Shown here: piece by piece, positions 27,141 to 35,409 of the stretch
Numbering within the stretch: position 1 is the first letter of the stretch
How the letters are laid out: each line of letters opens with the position of its first letter
Assembly: GCF_001422485.1 (NCBI RefSeq)
Contig: NZ_LMNF01000001.1
Location: 1,876,445 to 1,940,444 of the forward strand
Length of the DNA stretch: 64,000 bases
Direction of reading: 5' to 3'
Source: Agreia sp. Leaf283
GTDB lineage: Bacteria; Actinomycetota; Actinomycetes; Actinomycetales; Microbacteriaceae
Notes under the pieces: generated by a model
What the model was told of the DNA's origin: nothing
Seen by the model: the letters and a program-made list of their open reading frames with translations, nothing else
Database searches by the model: none
Position numbers and translations under genes: made by a program

Positions 27141-27234
27141 GGCGGGCCCAGCGCCTGCACGTCGCGAACGTACGGTACGGTATGGGCGTTCCGCACGACG
27201 ATCACGATTCATTTCACCGATGGAGAACTCACCG

Positions 27235-27525
27235 ATGACCACCCCTTCGTACACCCCCGCGCCGGCCGCCTCGAGCAAGAAGACCCTCGCGATCCTGTCG
27301 CTCGTCTTCGGCATCGTGAGCATCGTCTTCTGCCTGTTCCTGCCCATCATCTGGATTCTCCTGGCCATCGCCGGCGTGATCCTCGGCTTCATGTCTCGCA
27401 AGCGTGAGCCGCAGGCCCGCACCCTGTCCCTCGCCGGAATCATCCTGAGCTTCGTGGGTATCGCCGCGAACATCGTGTCGATGATCATCGGTGCCATGCT
27501 CGCGGTCTCGATGATGCAGAGCTGA
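27235..27525 (+). CDS. Small membrane protein, DUF4190-like
   Basis: A 96-residue protein with a Pro/Ser-rich cytoplasmic start and two hydrophobic segments (about 17-50 and 65-92) joined by a basic turn (SRKREPQA). The pattern LAILSLVFGIVS...IAGVILGFMSRK...LAGIILSFVGI is that of DUF4190/DUF4352-associated small membrane proteins; function unknown. GGAGA precedes the ATG by about ten bases. A strong hairpin terminator follows at 27541-27586. Confidence 0.8.
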   Translation: MTTPSYTPAPAASSKKTLAILSLVFGIVSIVFCLFLPIIWILLAIAGVILGFMSRKREPQARTLSLAGIILSFVGIAANIVSMIIGAMLAVSMMQS

Positions 27526-27540
27526 CACTCTCTCTCGTGC

Positions 27541-27586
27541 GAACGGGCCGAACCCCGCCGAATTGTCGGCGGGGCGCGGCCCGTTC
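27541..27586 (+). terminator. Terminator after the DUF4190-like gene
   Basis: GAACGGGCCG / CGGCCCGTTC outer stem and CCCCGCCGA / TCGGCGGGG inner stem with loop ATTG, 15 bases after the stop. Very stable, with only a short T run after it. Confidence 0.8.
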
Positions 27587-27673
27587 CTGGTTAAAGGGGT
27601 ATGCGTCGGCAGGCCGTCGGTGTCAGGCTGGTGAGACGTGAGGGCGGCCCGCTCTCACGGGGAGGAGACGACC

Positions 27674-28303
27674 ATGGACTGGAACCCGTTCCGGCGCAGG
27701 TCCGATCCCGAACGAGCGCCGCTGCCGTCGTCTGAAAATCGGCCGCAGTCACCCGACGATGCCGTCGCCGCGCGCTGGCGCGAGCTCGCCGCCCTGCTGA
27801 CTCCGGATGCCGGGCTCGCCGAGGTCGTACTGCTGGCCCACGGCTCGCCCGCCGACTACCTGCGCCTCCACGTCGCTGAGGCCGAGAACCGCGGCCTCGA
27901 AGACGACGACGTCGACCCGTGGTTCGCCCTGATCGACTGGCTGATCGAGAACGAGCTCGCGCACGAACTCGACTGGAAGGAGAACGCGGCCGAACTCGCC
28001 TGGGGACTCAGCCGCATGAGCGCCGTTCTCTCGAGCGGCGTCGACCTGCAGTCGGTCGACGACCCCGACGCGCACCTCACCTTCGGCATGCTGCGCGCAA
28101 ACGAGATCCTCGCGCCGGCCGGGCTCGAACTCGTGGTCTTCGATATCGACTCCGACTCCTTTCCCGTCGTGCTCGTCGAGACGTCGACGCGCGATCGCAT
28201 CGTGGCGCTCGCGGAAGAGCTGGGGCATCGCGTCGATGTGATGACGCTCGAGCGGGCCCGGCACGAGGGCGGACGCGACTACACGGGCGAGATCGAGCTC
28301 TGA
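27674..28303 (+). CDS. DUF6630-like protein of unknown function
   Basis: A 209-residue soluble acidic protein. The block DDVDPWFALIDWLIENELAHELDWKENAAELAW (about 80-115) resembles DUF6630 proteins; the second half FPVVLVETSTRDRIVALAEELGHRV could bind a partner. The ATG at 27674 follows GGGGAGGAG at 27659-27667. Its stop is three bases from the convergent monooxygenase stop. Function is not known; family name moderately certain. Confidence 0.7.
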   Translation: MDWNPFRRRSDPERAPLPSSENRPQSPDDAVAARWRELAALLTPDAGLAEVVLLAHGSPADYLRLHVAEAENRGLEDDDVDPWFALIDWLIENELAHELDWKENAAELAWGLSRMSAVLSSGVDLQSVDDPDAHLTFGMLRANEILAPAGLELVVFDIDSDSFPVVLVETSTRDRIVALAEELGHRVDVMTLERARHEGGRDYTGEIEL

Positions 28304-28306
28304 GGC

Positions 28307-30301
28307 TCAGACCACCGAATAGTTCTCGGGGTCGAAGCGCGAGAGGCGTCGCTGGAAGGCGTAGGCGAAGTCGGGCCACAGCAGTGTGAGCCGCCCGCTG
28401 CGCTCGTCGACGTACCAGCTCTCGCAGCCGCCGGTGAGCCACACCGACGACGCGGCCTTCGCGTCGATCTCGTGGGTGTAGTCGTCTTGAGCCTCGAGAG
28501 ACACGTCGAGGGCGTCGATGCCCTCCTCGCTGCGATGCTCGAGGGCCGCGAGCACGTAGTCGAGCTGCGCCTCGATCATCACGACGGCCGAGTTGTGGCC
28601 GAGGCTCGCATTCGGACCGTCGAGCACGAACATGTTGGGGAAGCCGTGCACGGTCGTCGAGGCGTGCGCCCGCATTCCGGTGTTCCAGGCATCGGCGAGA
28701 CGGATGCCGTCGGTTCCGAACGTGCGCGCGGCGAACGGCGGGCGGGTCGACTCGAAGCCGGTGGCGAAGACCAGCACGTCGAGCTCGACGCTCCGGCCGT
28801 CGGCCGACGTCGCGACGCTGCCCGAGACGGAGCGGAGCGCCGACGGTTCGAGCGTCACGGCGGGGGAGGCGAGCGCCGGGTAGTAGTCGTTCGAGATGAT
28901 GACGCGCTTGCAACCGATCTCGTAGTCCGGCGTCGCAACGGCTTGCAGTGCGGGATCGGCGAGTTGCGCCTCGAGGTGACCGAGCGCGCGGTCGCGCAGC
29001 CGATCGATGTAGCCGGGCAGGCGCATCCGCTCGGCGAATGCCGTCTCGGCGCCCCAGAAGAGGTCGTCGCGCATCGCCGTCTGCGACGCCGGATCGGCCG
29101 CGAAGCCGGCCTGCTCGTCGGGCGAGTAGTTCCGGTCGGGCCGCGGCACCACATAGGGCGCGCTGCGCTGGAACACCACCACGCTCGCCGCGGTCTGCGC
29201 GAGCCGCGGAATGAGCTGCGCCGCCGACGCTCCCGTGCCGACCACTCCGACGCGCCGACCCTCGAGAGCCACGGAGTCGTCCCACGCCGAGGAGTGCATC
29301 ACCGGTCCGGGGAACGAGTCGAGTCCGGGCATGTCGGGCATGCGCGCATCCGACAGGCGGCCCGCGGCGACGATCAGCGTGCGGCACACGTAGTCGCCCG
29401 CGCCGGTGCGCACTTGCCAGCGACGATCGTCGGCGATCCAGCGCATCTCGAGCACCTCGGAGCCGAGCCGCAGGTGGCGCTCGAGGCCCTCGGTGCGCGC
29501 GGCATCGCGCAGGTAGCCATGGATCTCGGGGCCGCTCGCGAAGAAGCCCGACCAGTCGGGCTTGGGCAAGAACGAGAAGGAGTACAGGTGCGAGGGGATG
29601 TCGCACGCCACGCCGGGGTACACGTTGTCGCGCCAGGTGCCGCCCACGTCGTCGGCGCGCTCGAGGATCACGAAGGATTCCTCGCCGCGACGCGCCAGCC
29701 GGATGCCCGCGCCGAGCCCTGCGAACCCGGCGCCGACGATCACCGTGTCGACCTCGATCGTGCCGTCGAGCGAGGTGCGTGGGGCGGCGTTCCGGATGCA
29801 TGTGGCAGCGACAGTCGACCGGGCCGTCTCCGGCGCGCGGTCGATTCCGGTGCCATCGATGAACTGTTCGATGAGGCTCAGGATTCGGGCCGGTTGGTCG
29901 CGCAGCGTGCGACGGTCGGCGCCGGTGGACAGCATGAGAACGCGCGACGCGTCGATGCCGTTCGCACCCGCGTCGGCGGGCCCGGGATCGATGAGCACGA
30001 TGCGCCCGACGAGCGAACCGTGGTGGCGTGCCGCTCTGATCGCCTCGAAAGAATGACCACCGATCGCCACGACAGTGGCGTCTCCGACGGTGTCAGCCAG
30101 ACACTCGTTCCAGTCGATGGCGCGGCGGCCGGCGGGGTCGGGCACACGAATCGAGAGCACGTCGCGGGTGCGCGCCAGCATCGGCCGGAGGAAGTCGAAC
30201 TCCTCGGTCGCTCCGCCACCCGGCCCGTGCAACAGCACGACGGCGGAACCCGACGTAGCGCTCGTAGCCCTCGCCGTGCGCGCCTCGTCGTGCAGAGTCA
30301 T
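28307..30301 (-). CDS. Alpha/beta-hydrolase-like and Baeyer-Villiger-type flavin monooxygenase fusion
   Basis: A 664-residue protein with two parts. Residues about 18-170 look like a shortened alpha/beta hydrolase: VVLLHGPGGG, nucleophile elbow GGHSFEA with Ser84, IVLIDPGPAD. Residues about 184-664 are a class B flavin monooxygenase: FAD motif GAGFAGLG (190-197), the Baeyer-Villiger fingerprint FPGPVMHSSAW (330-340) with the expected F-x-G-x3-H-x3-W, and NADPH motif GVVGTGASA (352-360). Such enzymes turn ketones to esters, and an attached hydrolase could cleave the ester, but the hydrolase half lacks an obvious His and may be inactive. Its ATG overlaps the fbiC stop (ATGA). Confidence 0.87.
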   Translation of the reverse strand: MTLHDEARTARATSATSGSAVVLLHGPGGGATEEFDFLRPMLARTRDVLSIRVPDPAGRRAIDWNECLADTVGDATVVAIGGHSFEAIRAARHHGSLVGRIVLIDPGPADAGANGIDASRVLMLSTGADRRTLRDQPARILSLIEQFIDGTGIDRAPETARSTVAATCIRNAAPRTSLDGTIEVDTVIVGAGFAGLGAGIRLARRGEESFVILERADDVGGTWRDNVYPGVACDIPSHLYSFSFLPKPDWSGFFASGPEIHGYLRDAARTEGLERHLRLGSEVLEMRWIADDRRWQVRTGAGDYVCRTLIVAAGRLSDARMPDMPGLDSFPGPVMHSSAWDDSVALEGRRVGVVGTGASAAQLIPRLAQTAASVVVFQRSAPYVVPRPDRNYSPDEQAGFAADPASQTAMRDDLFWGAETAFAERMRLPGYIDRLRDRALGHLEAQLADPALQAVATPDYEIGCKRVIISNDYYPALASPAVTLEPSALRSVSGSVATSADGRSVELDVLVFATGFESTRPPFAARTFGTDGIRLADAWNTGMRAHASTTVHGFPNMFVLDGPNASLGHNSAVVMIEAQLDYVLAALEHRSEEGIDALDVSLEAQDDYTHEIDAKAASSVWLTGGCESWYVDERSGRLTLLWPDFAYAFQRRLSRFDPENYSVV

Positions 30302-32769
30302 CGCCCGGCGGGCTCGAGCAGACTGCGCCGCTCTGAGATCGGCAGCTGCAGCCTCGAGGCAGGCGGCGCGTCGGCCCGGCGCGCGAACGCCAGCTGCTCG
30401 GTCGTCGGGGATCCGTAGCCTGTGGTGCGCTGACGTACACCGCGCCCGATCTCGGCGGCCGTGCGCTCGAGGTCGGCGATCGTGAGCGAGCGGTGCGCCT
30501 CGGCTCCTGCTTCGGGCCTGGCCGTTCCGTCGAGCAGCAGCCCGCCGAGGTCGTCGGCGCCGCCGCTCAGCACCGACTGGCTCTCGGCGAGTCCCAGCTT
30601 CGTCCACGCCGCCTGCACGTGGTCGATGCGGCCGTGCAGCATCAGTCGCGCCACGGCGTGCACCGCGCGTGACTGTCGTGCGTCCGGACCGGGCCCGGCG
30701 ACCCGCGCGACCTGCGCCGGGGCATCCAGTCGCACGTAGGGCATCGGAATGAACTCGGTGAAGCCGCCGGTCTCGTCGTGCAGGCGCGCGAGCGATCGCA
30801 GGTGGGCGAGCTGCTGCCCGGGCGTCTCGACATGGCCGTAGATCATGGTCGCCGTCGAACGCAGGCCCGCGCGATGCGCGGCCGTCATCGCGGCGATCCA
30901 CTGGGACGCGGGCGGGTCGCCGCCCTCGCTGAGGATGCGCCGCACGTCGTCGTCGAGGATGCGCGCACCCGTGCCCGGCACGCTGTCGACCCCGGCGTCG
31001 CGGAGCGCAGACAGGTACTCGTCGAGCGGCAGCCCGAGGCGCCGGGCCCCGTCGGCGATCTCGGTCGGACGGTAGGCGTGCAGGTGCAGGCCCGGCTGGC
31101 GCGACCGGATGGCACGCACGATGTCGAGATATGCCGTGGCCGGCATGTGGGCGGGCACCGCGCCCTGGATGCACAGCTCTGTCGCTCCGAGCGCCGACGC
31201 CTCGTCGGCGAGATCGCCGATCTGGTCGAGGGTCAGGCTGTTCACCGTGTCGACTCCGTAGAGCGAGGAGTCGATGTTGCGGTTGATCACGAAGGTCACG
31301 TCGTCGCCGACTGTGTCGTGCCGGATGTCGTCGGCCAGGGAGGCGAGCGCGTCGAGTTCTTCGCCGCTCGCCTGGAGGAGGTCGAGGTAGTGGGCGTCGG
31401 AGAGGGCCGCGGGGGTGGTCGAGGCGGCGAGGAGGGCTGGGCCCATCGACGGGCTCAGGGAACGACTGCTCAGGGAACGGGGGCCCTTCGACAGGCTCAG
31501 GGAACGACGGGGCCACGGGCGGCCGACGACGGGAGCGTCTTCCTGGGCGAGTCCGTTCGGCGCGGCCAGCGCCTCGACGTGGGGGCGGATGCGGACGTCG
31601 ATCCACTGATCGGGGTCGCCGATGAACTGCGGATGCGCGGTGAGCCGCTCGCGCAGCTCGAATCCGGCGTCTCGCGTGAGCGCGGCGAGGGTGTCGAGCT
31701 CCGGCCAAGGGCGTTCCGGGTTCACGTGATCGGCGGTGAGCGGGCTCACTCCGCCCCAGTCGTCGATGCCGGCGCGCAGCAGAAGGCCGAGCTCGTGCGC
31801 GTCGGTGAGGTTCGGCGGCGCCTGGATCGTGGCATGCGGCCCCATCACGACGCGGGCGACGGCCACGGCCGCGACGTACTCCTGCAGGGCCAGGTCGACC
31901 TCGTTCTGCATCGCCGTGCGCGGCTTGGCGCGGAAGTTCTGAACGATCGTCTCCTGGATGTGACCGTGCCGCTCGTGCGAGGCGCGGATCTCGAAGAGCG
32001 CCTCGGCGCGTTCGGCGTTGTTCTCGCCGATGCCGAGCAGCACACCCGTGGTGAACGGAACCTTCGATCGGCCGGCGTCGTCGAGCACGCGCAGGCGCAG
32101 CGCCGGGTCCTTGTCGGGGGAGCCGTAGTGCACGCCGCCCTTCTCCGACCAGAGCCTGGTCGCGGTGGTCTCGAGCATCATGCCCATGGAGGGGGCGACG
32201 GGCCGAAGCGCCTGCAGCTCGCTCCACGACATCACACCGGGATTCAGGTGCGGCAGCAGCCCCGTCTCCTCGAGCACGAGAATCGCCATGGCCCTGATGT
32301 AGTCGATTGTCGACGAATAGCCGTGGGCATCCAGCCATTCGCGCGCGACCGGCCAGCGGTTCTCGGGGCGGTCGCCCAGGGTGAACAGCGCCTCCTTGCA
32401 GCCGAGGGCCGCGCCCGCCCTGGCCACCTCGAGGATCTCGTCCGGCGACATGTAGATGGGCTTGCCCTTGGTGGCGAGCTTGTTGGGCGTCTCGACGAAG
32501 ATGCAGTAGTGGCACCTGTCCTGGCAGAGGTGCGTGACCGGAATGAACACCTTCTTCGAGTAGGTGATGACGCCCGTGCGGCCGGAAGCGTCGAGACCCT
32601 CGTCGCGCAGCCGTGACGACACGGCGAGCAGCCGGTCGAGCTCGCCGCCGCGGGCCGAGAAGAGCAGCTCGGCGTCGGCCTGCGTGACCGTGTCGCCGCG
32701 CTCGACGCGCCCCAGCGCATCCTGGATCTCGTGCACGTCAGGAACGGAGGAGTCGTCGATCATCGGCAT
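30298..32769 (-). CDS. fbiC: FbiC-like FO synthase with degenerate CofH half
   Basis: An 823-residue protein aligned in order with FbiC, the two-domain radical-SAM enzyme making FO (7,8-didemethyl-8-hydroxy-5-deazariboflavin) for coenzyme F420. The CofG half is intact: CQDRCHYC (Cys82, 86, 89), GCKEALFTLGDRPE, NPGVMSWSE, IQAPPNL and WGGVSPLT. The CofH half keeps GDDVTFVINRNI, LGATELCIQG, SMIYGHVE-like TMIYGHVE, GGFTEFIPMP and DDLGG, but the CxxxCxxC expected right after NRNI (about residues 500-510) is gone, replaced by DSSLYGVDTVN in the same frame with no frameshift. The interdomain linker (about 418-450) is coded by the dispersed CCTGAGCCTGTCGAAGGG repeat. ATG 32763 is an alternative start. 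Confidence 0.88.
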   Translation of the reverse strand: MPMIDDSSVPDVHEIQDALGRVERGDTVTQADAELLFSARGGELDRLLAVSSRLRDEGLDASGRTGVITYSKKVFIPVTHLCQDRCHYCIFVETPNKLATKGKPIYMSPDEILEVARAGAALGCKEALFTLGDRPENRWPVAREWLDAHGYSSTIDYIRAMAILVLEETGLLPHLNPGVMSWSELQALRPVAPSMGMMLETTATRLWSEKGGVHYGSPDKDPALRLRVLDDAGRSKVPFTTGVLLGIGENNAERAEALFEIRASHERHGHIQETIVQNFRAKPRTAMQNEVDLALQEYVAAVAVARVVMGPHATIQAPPNLTDAHELGLLLRAGIDDWGGVSPLTADHVNPERPWPELDTLAALTRDAGFELRERLTAHPQFIGDPDQWIDVRIRPHVEALAAPNGLAQEDAPVVGRPWPRRSLSLSKGPRSLSSRSLSPSMGPALLAASTTPAALSDAHYLDLLQASGEELDALASLADDIRHDTVGDDVTFVINRNIDSSLYGVDTVNSLTLDQIGDLADEASALGATELCIQGAVPAHMPATAYLDIVRAIRSRQPGLHLHAYRPTEIADGARRLGLPLDEYLSALRDAGVDSVPGTGARILDDDVRRILSEGGDPPASQWIAAMTAAHRAGLRSTATMIYGHVETPGQQLAHLRSLARLHDETGGFTEFIPMPYVRLDAPAQVARVAGPGPDARQSRAVHAVARLMLHGRIDHVQAAWTKLGLAESQSVLSGGADDLGGLLLDGTARPEAGAEAHRSLTIADLERTAAEIGRGVRQRTTGYGSPTTEQLAFARRADAPPASRLQLPISERRSLLEPAGR
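31439..31507 (-). repeat. Dispersed repeat copies inside the fbiC linker
   Basis: The minus strand carries one full CCTGAGCCTGTCGAAGGG and two partial or mutated copies, translated as SLSLSKGP and SLSPSMGP-type peptide. The reading frame is kept through all copies, so the element has expanded into a tolerant linker of the protein. Confidence 0.85.
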
Positions 32770-32975
32770 CTTTCGTCGCGGGGGGAGTGATGGCTGGTAC
32801 TCGACAGAGGACCGTTGAGCCCAAATCCAGGCCCGCGTGCTGATTGCGTTCCACTATACGCGCGGCTCGATTTCGGATGCCCCGCTCGGACCGTCATGCG
32901 GCGTCACGGAATTTATCGGGCGGCTCGGGCGCTGGCTACTGTGGACACTTCCGCCCACAGCAAAGGACTACCCCC

Positions 32976-33806
32976 GTGAAACGCGCCACCTCTCTTGTCG
33001 GACTCCTCTCCATCGCCGCCGCGACCGCGCTCGTCCTCGGCGCGTGCGCGAGCCCGGCATCGACATCCGACGACGGGGCGAGCGGCAGCAAGCTGAAGGC
33101 GAACTCGCTCGCGGCCATCCAGGAGGCCGGTGTTCTGACGGTCGGCACCGAGGGAACCTACAAGCCGTTCAGCTACCACGAAGACGGAACCGGCGACCTC
33201 ACGGGCTACGACGTCGAGATCATCACCGCCGTCGCCGACAAGCTCGGCGTCGACGTGAAGTTCGAGGAGACTCAGTGGGACGCCATCTTCGCCGGCCTCG
33301 AGGCGGGTCGCTTCGACGTGATCGCGAACCAGGTGTCGATCAACGACGAGCGCACCGCCAAGTACGACTTCTCCGAGCCGTACACGGTGAGCCCGGGCGT
33401 GATCGTCGTGAAGGACGACAACACCGACATCACCTCGTTCGCCGACCTGGCAGGCAAGACCACCGCCCAGTCGCTCACGAGCAACTGGTACGAGCTGGCG
33501 CAGGAGAACGGCGCCAACGTCGAGGCCGTCGAAGGATGGGCCCAGGCCGTGGCGCTGCTCGAGCAGGGGCGCGTCGACGCCACCGTCAACGACAACCTCA
33601 CTTTCCTCGACTACGAGAAGCAGAAGGGCGACACCGGACTGAAGATCGCGGCCGAGACCGACGACCCGTCGCTCAACGCCTTCGTCTTCACCAAGGGCAA
33701 CACCGAGCTGCAGCAGGCCGTCGACAAGGCGCTCGACGAGCTGCGCACCGACGGAACCCTCGCGGAGATCTCCGACAAGTACTTCGGAAGCGACGTCACG
33801 CAGTAG
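32976..33806 (+). CDS. Amino-acid ABC transporter substrate-binding lipoprotein
   Basis: A 276-residue periplasm-facing solute-binding protein of the polar amino-acid family (SBP_bac_3). Signal peptide with lipobox LGAC (Cys21) for lipid anchoring; then GVLTVGTEGTYKPFSYHEDGTGDLTGYDVEII, the family signature, and NDERTAKYDFSEPY. It captures the amino acid for the permease and ATPase that follow. The GTG at 32976 gives the proper signal peptide MKRATSLVGLL and has AAAGGA at 32962-32967; the longer frame upstream is not coding. The substrate (cystine, glutamine or similar) cannot be fixed from sequence alone. Confidence 0.95.
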   Translation: MKRATSLVGLLSIAAATALVLGACASPASTSDDGASGSKLKANSLAAIQEAGVLTVGTEGTYKPFSYHEDGTGDLTGYDVEIITAVADKLGVDVKFEETQWDAIFAGLEAGRFDVIANQVSINDERTAKYDFSEPYTVSPGVIVVKDDNTDITSFADLAGKTTAQSLTSNWYELAQENGANVEAVEGWAQAVALLEQGRVDATVNDNLTFLDYEKQKGDTGLKIAAETDDPSLNAFVFTKGNTELQQAVDKALDELRTDGTLAEISDKYFGSDVTQ

Positions 33807-33860
33807 CGCGGCTGCGCAGTAGGGTCGATCGATGACACCCCCGTGGGCGAGGATTGACGC

Positions 33861-34529
33861 ATGAACGAATCGCTGTGGGATCTGCTGCTGCGGTCGTTCC
33901 TGCCCATCGTCGGCGGGGCTGTCACCGGCACCATCCCTCTGGCCCTGCTGTCGTTCGCCCTGGGCCTGGTCATCGCCCTCGGCATCGCCCTGATGCGCCT
34001 CTCGCGCATCTTTGTCGTGTCGGGCATCGCGCGGGTGTACATCTCGATCATCCGGGGCACCCCGCTGCTGGTGCAGCTGTTCGTGATCTTCTACGGACTG
34101 CCGTCGATCGGCATCCTCGTCGATCCGTGGCCGAGCGCCATCATCGCGTTCTCGCTCAACGTGGGCGGCTACGCGGCCGAGGTCATCAGGGCGGCGATCC
34201 TGTCGGTGCCCAAGGGCCAATGGGAGGCGGGCTACACGATCGGCATGTCGCGCGGTCAGACGCTCGTGCGGGTGATCCTGCCGCAGGCCGCGCGGGTCTC
34301 CGTTCCTCCGCTGTCGAACACCTTCATCAGCCTGGTCAAAGACACATCGCTCGCCTCGCTCATCCTGGTCACCGAGCTCTTCAGGCAGGCGCAGGAGATC
34401 GCGGCGTTCAGTCAGGAGTTCATGGCGCTGTACATCGAGGCCGCCGTCGTCTACTGGGTGATCTGCCTCGTGCTCTCGAGCGCCCAGTCCGTGCTCGAGA
34501 AGAGACTGGACCGCTATGTCGCCCACTGA
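33861..34529 (+). CDS. Amino-acid ABC transporter permease
   Basis: A 222-residue inner-membrane permease of the HisM/GlnP family with five helices. The family signature SIIRGTPLLVQLFVIFYGLP and the coupling-helix EAA loop EVIRAAILSVPKGQWEAGYTIGMSRGQTLVRVILPQA are complete. It lies 54 bases after the binding-protein gene and overlaps the ATPase gene by 14 bases. One permease gene implies a homodimeric channel. Confidence 0.95.
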   Translation: MNESLWDLLLRSFLPIVGGAVTGTIPLALLSFALGLVIALGIALMRLSRIFVVSGIARVYISIIRGTPLLVQLFVIFYGLPSIGILVDPWPSAIIAFSLNVGGYAAEVIRAAILSVPKGQWEAGYTIGMSRGQTLVRVILPQAARVSVPPLSNTFISLVKDTSLASLILVTELFRQAQEIAAFSQEFMALYIEAAVVYWVICLVLSSAQSVLEKRLDRYVAH

Positions 34530-35316
34530 CCCCCTCGCGCCCGCGCCGCTCGACGCGCCCATCGAGGCGCCGCTGCTCGTGGCCCGCGGAATCCGCAAGA
34601 GCTTCGGCGAGGTCGAGGTTCTCAAGTCGATCGACCTCACCGTGCCGCGCGGCGACGTCGTGGCCCTGATAGGGCCGTCGGGCTCGGGCAAGACCACCGT
34701 GCTGCGCTCCCTCAACGGCCTCGAGGTTCCCGAGGCGGGCACGGTCGCGTTCGCCGGCGGCGACGTGGTCGACTTCGCCGAGCGTCCTACCAAGAGGCAG
34801 CTCGCGTCGCTGCGCGACCGCTCCGCCATGGTCTTCCAGCAGTTCAACCTGTTCCCTCACCGCACGGTTCTCGAGAACGTCATCGAGGGCCCGGTGCAGG
34901 TGCAGAAACGGCCGAAGGCCGAGGCGATAGCGGATGCTCGTGCGCTGCTCGAGCGCGTCGGTCTCGGCGCGAAGGCCGACGCGTACCCGTTCGAACTCTC
35001 GGGCGGCCAGCAGCAGCGGGTGGGCATCGTTCGCGCCCTGGCGCTGAAGCCTCAGCTGCTGCTCTTCGACGAGCCCACCTCGGCGCTCGACCCCGAGCTC
35101 GTGGGCGACGTGCTCGACGTGATCCGCGAACTCGCGACCGAGGGCTGGACCATGGTGCTCGTGACACACGAGCTCACCTTCGCCACCCACGTGGCCGACA
35201 CGATCGTCTTCATGGACGGCGGCGTGGTCGTGGAATCGGGGCCGCCGTCCGAGGTACTGCAGAATCCGCGTGAGCCGCGCACGAAGCAGTTCCTGCACCG
35301 CCTCCTCGACAGGTAG
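34516..35316 (+). CDS. Amino-acid ABC transporter ATP-binding protein
   Basis: A 266-residue ATPase of the GlnQ/HisP family. Walker A GPSGSGKT (about 55-62), Q-loop FQQFNLFPH, signature LSGGQQQR, Walker B LLLFDEPTSAL and switch His in VTHE are all present. About 20 extra N-terminal residues (APAPLDAPIEAPL) precede the domain. The start overlaps the permease end by 14 bases, so the three genes are one operon; no regulator is adjacent. Confidence 0.96.
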   Translation: MSPTDPLAPAPLDAPIEAPLLVARGIRKSFGEVEVLKSIDLTVPRGDVVALIGPSGSGKTTVLRSLNGLEVPEAGTVAFAGGDVVDFAERPTKRQLASLRDRSAMVFQQFNLFPHRTVLENVIEGPVQVQKRPKAEAIADARALLERVGLGAKADAYPFELSGGQQQRVGIVRALALKPQLLLFDEPTSALDPELVGDVLDVIRELATEGWTMVLVTHELTFATHVADTIVFMDGGVVVESGPPSEVLQNPREPRTKQFLHRLLDR

Positions 35317-35409
35317 CCGCCCTCCTCGTCCGTCTCCCGGCGACATCTCTGGCGAAACGAACGGAAGTTCTGACATACTGGGCGCCGTTGGGGGAGTACA
35401 GGAGCTGAC

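Noticed and set aside
24327..27497. A 1056-codon minus-strand frame over the glycosyltransferase and acyltransferase.
   Set aside because: Shadow with Arg/His/Gln/Glu-rich content and no domain; both plus-strand genes are clear.
28472..32616. Long plus-strand frames over fbiC and the monooxygenase.
   Set aside because: Antisense shadows; no family signatures and no start signals.
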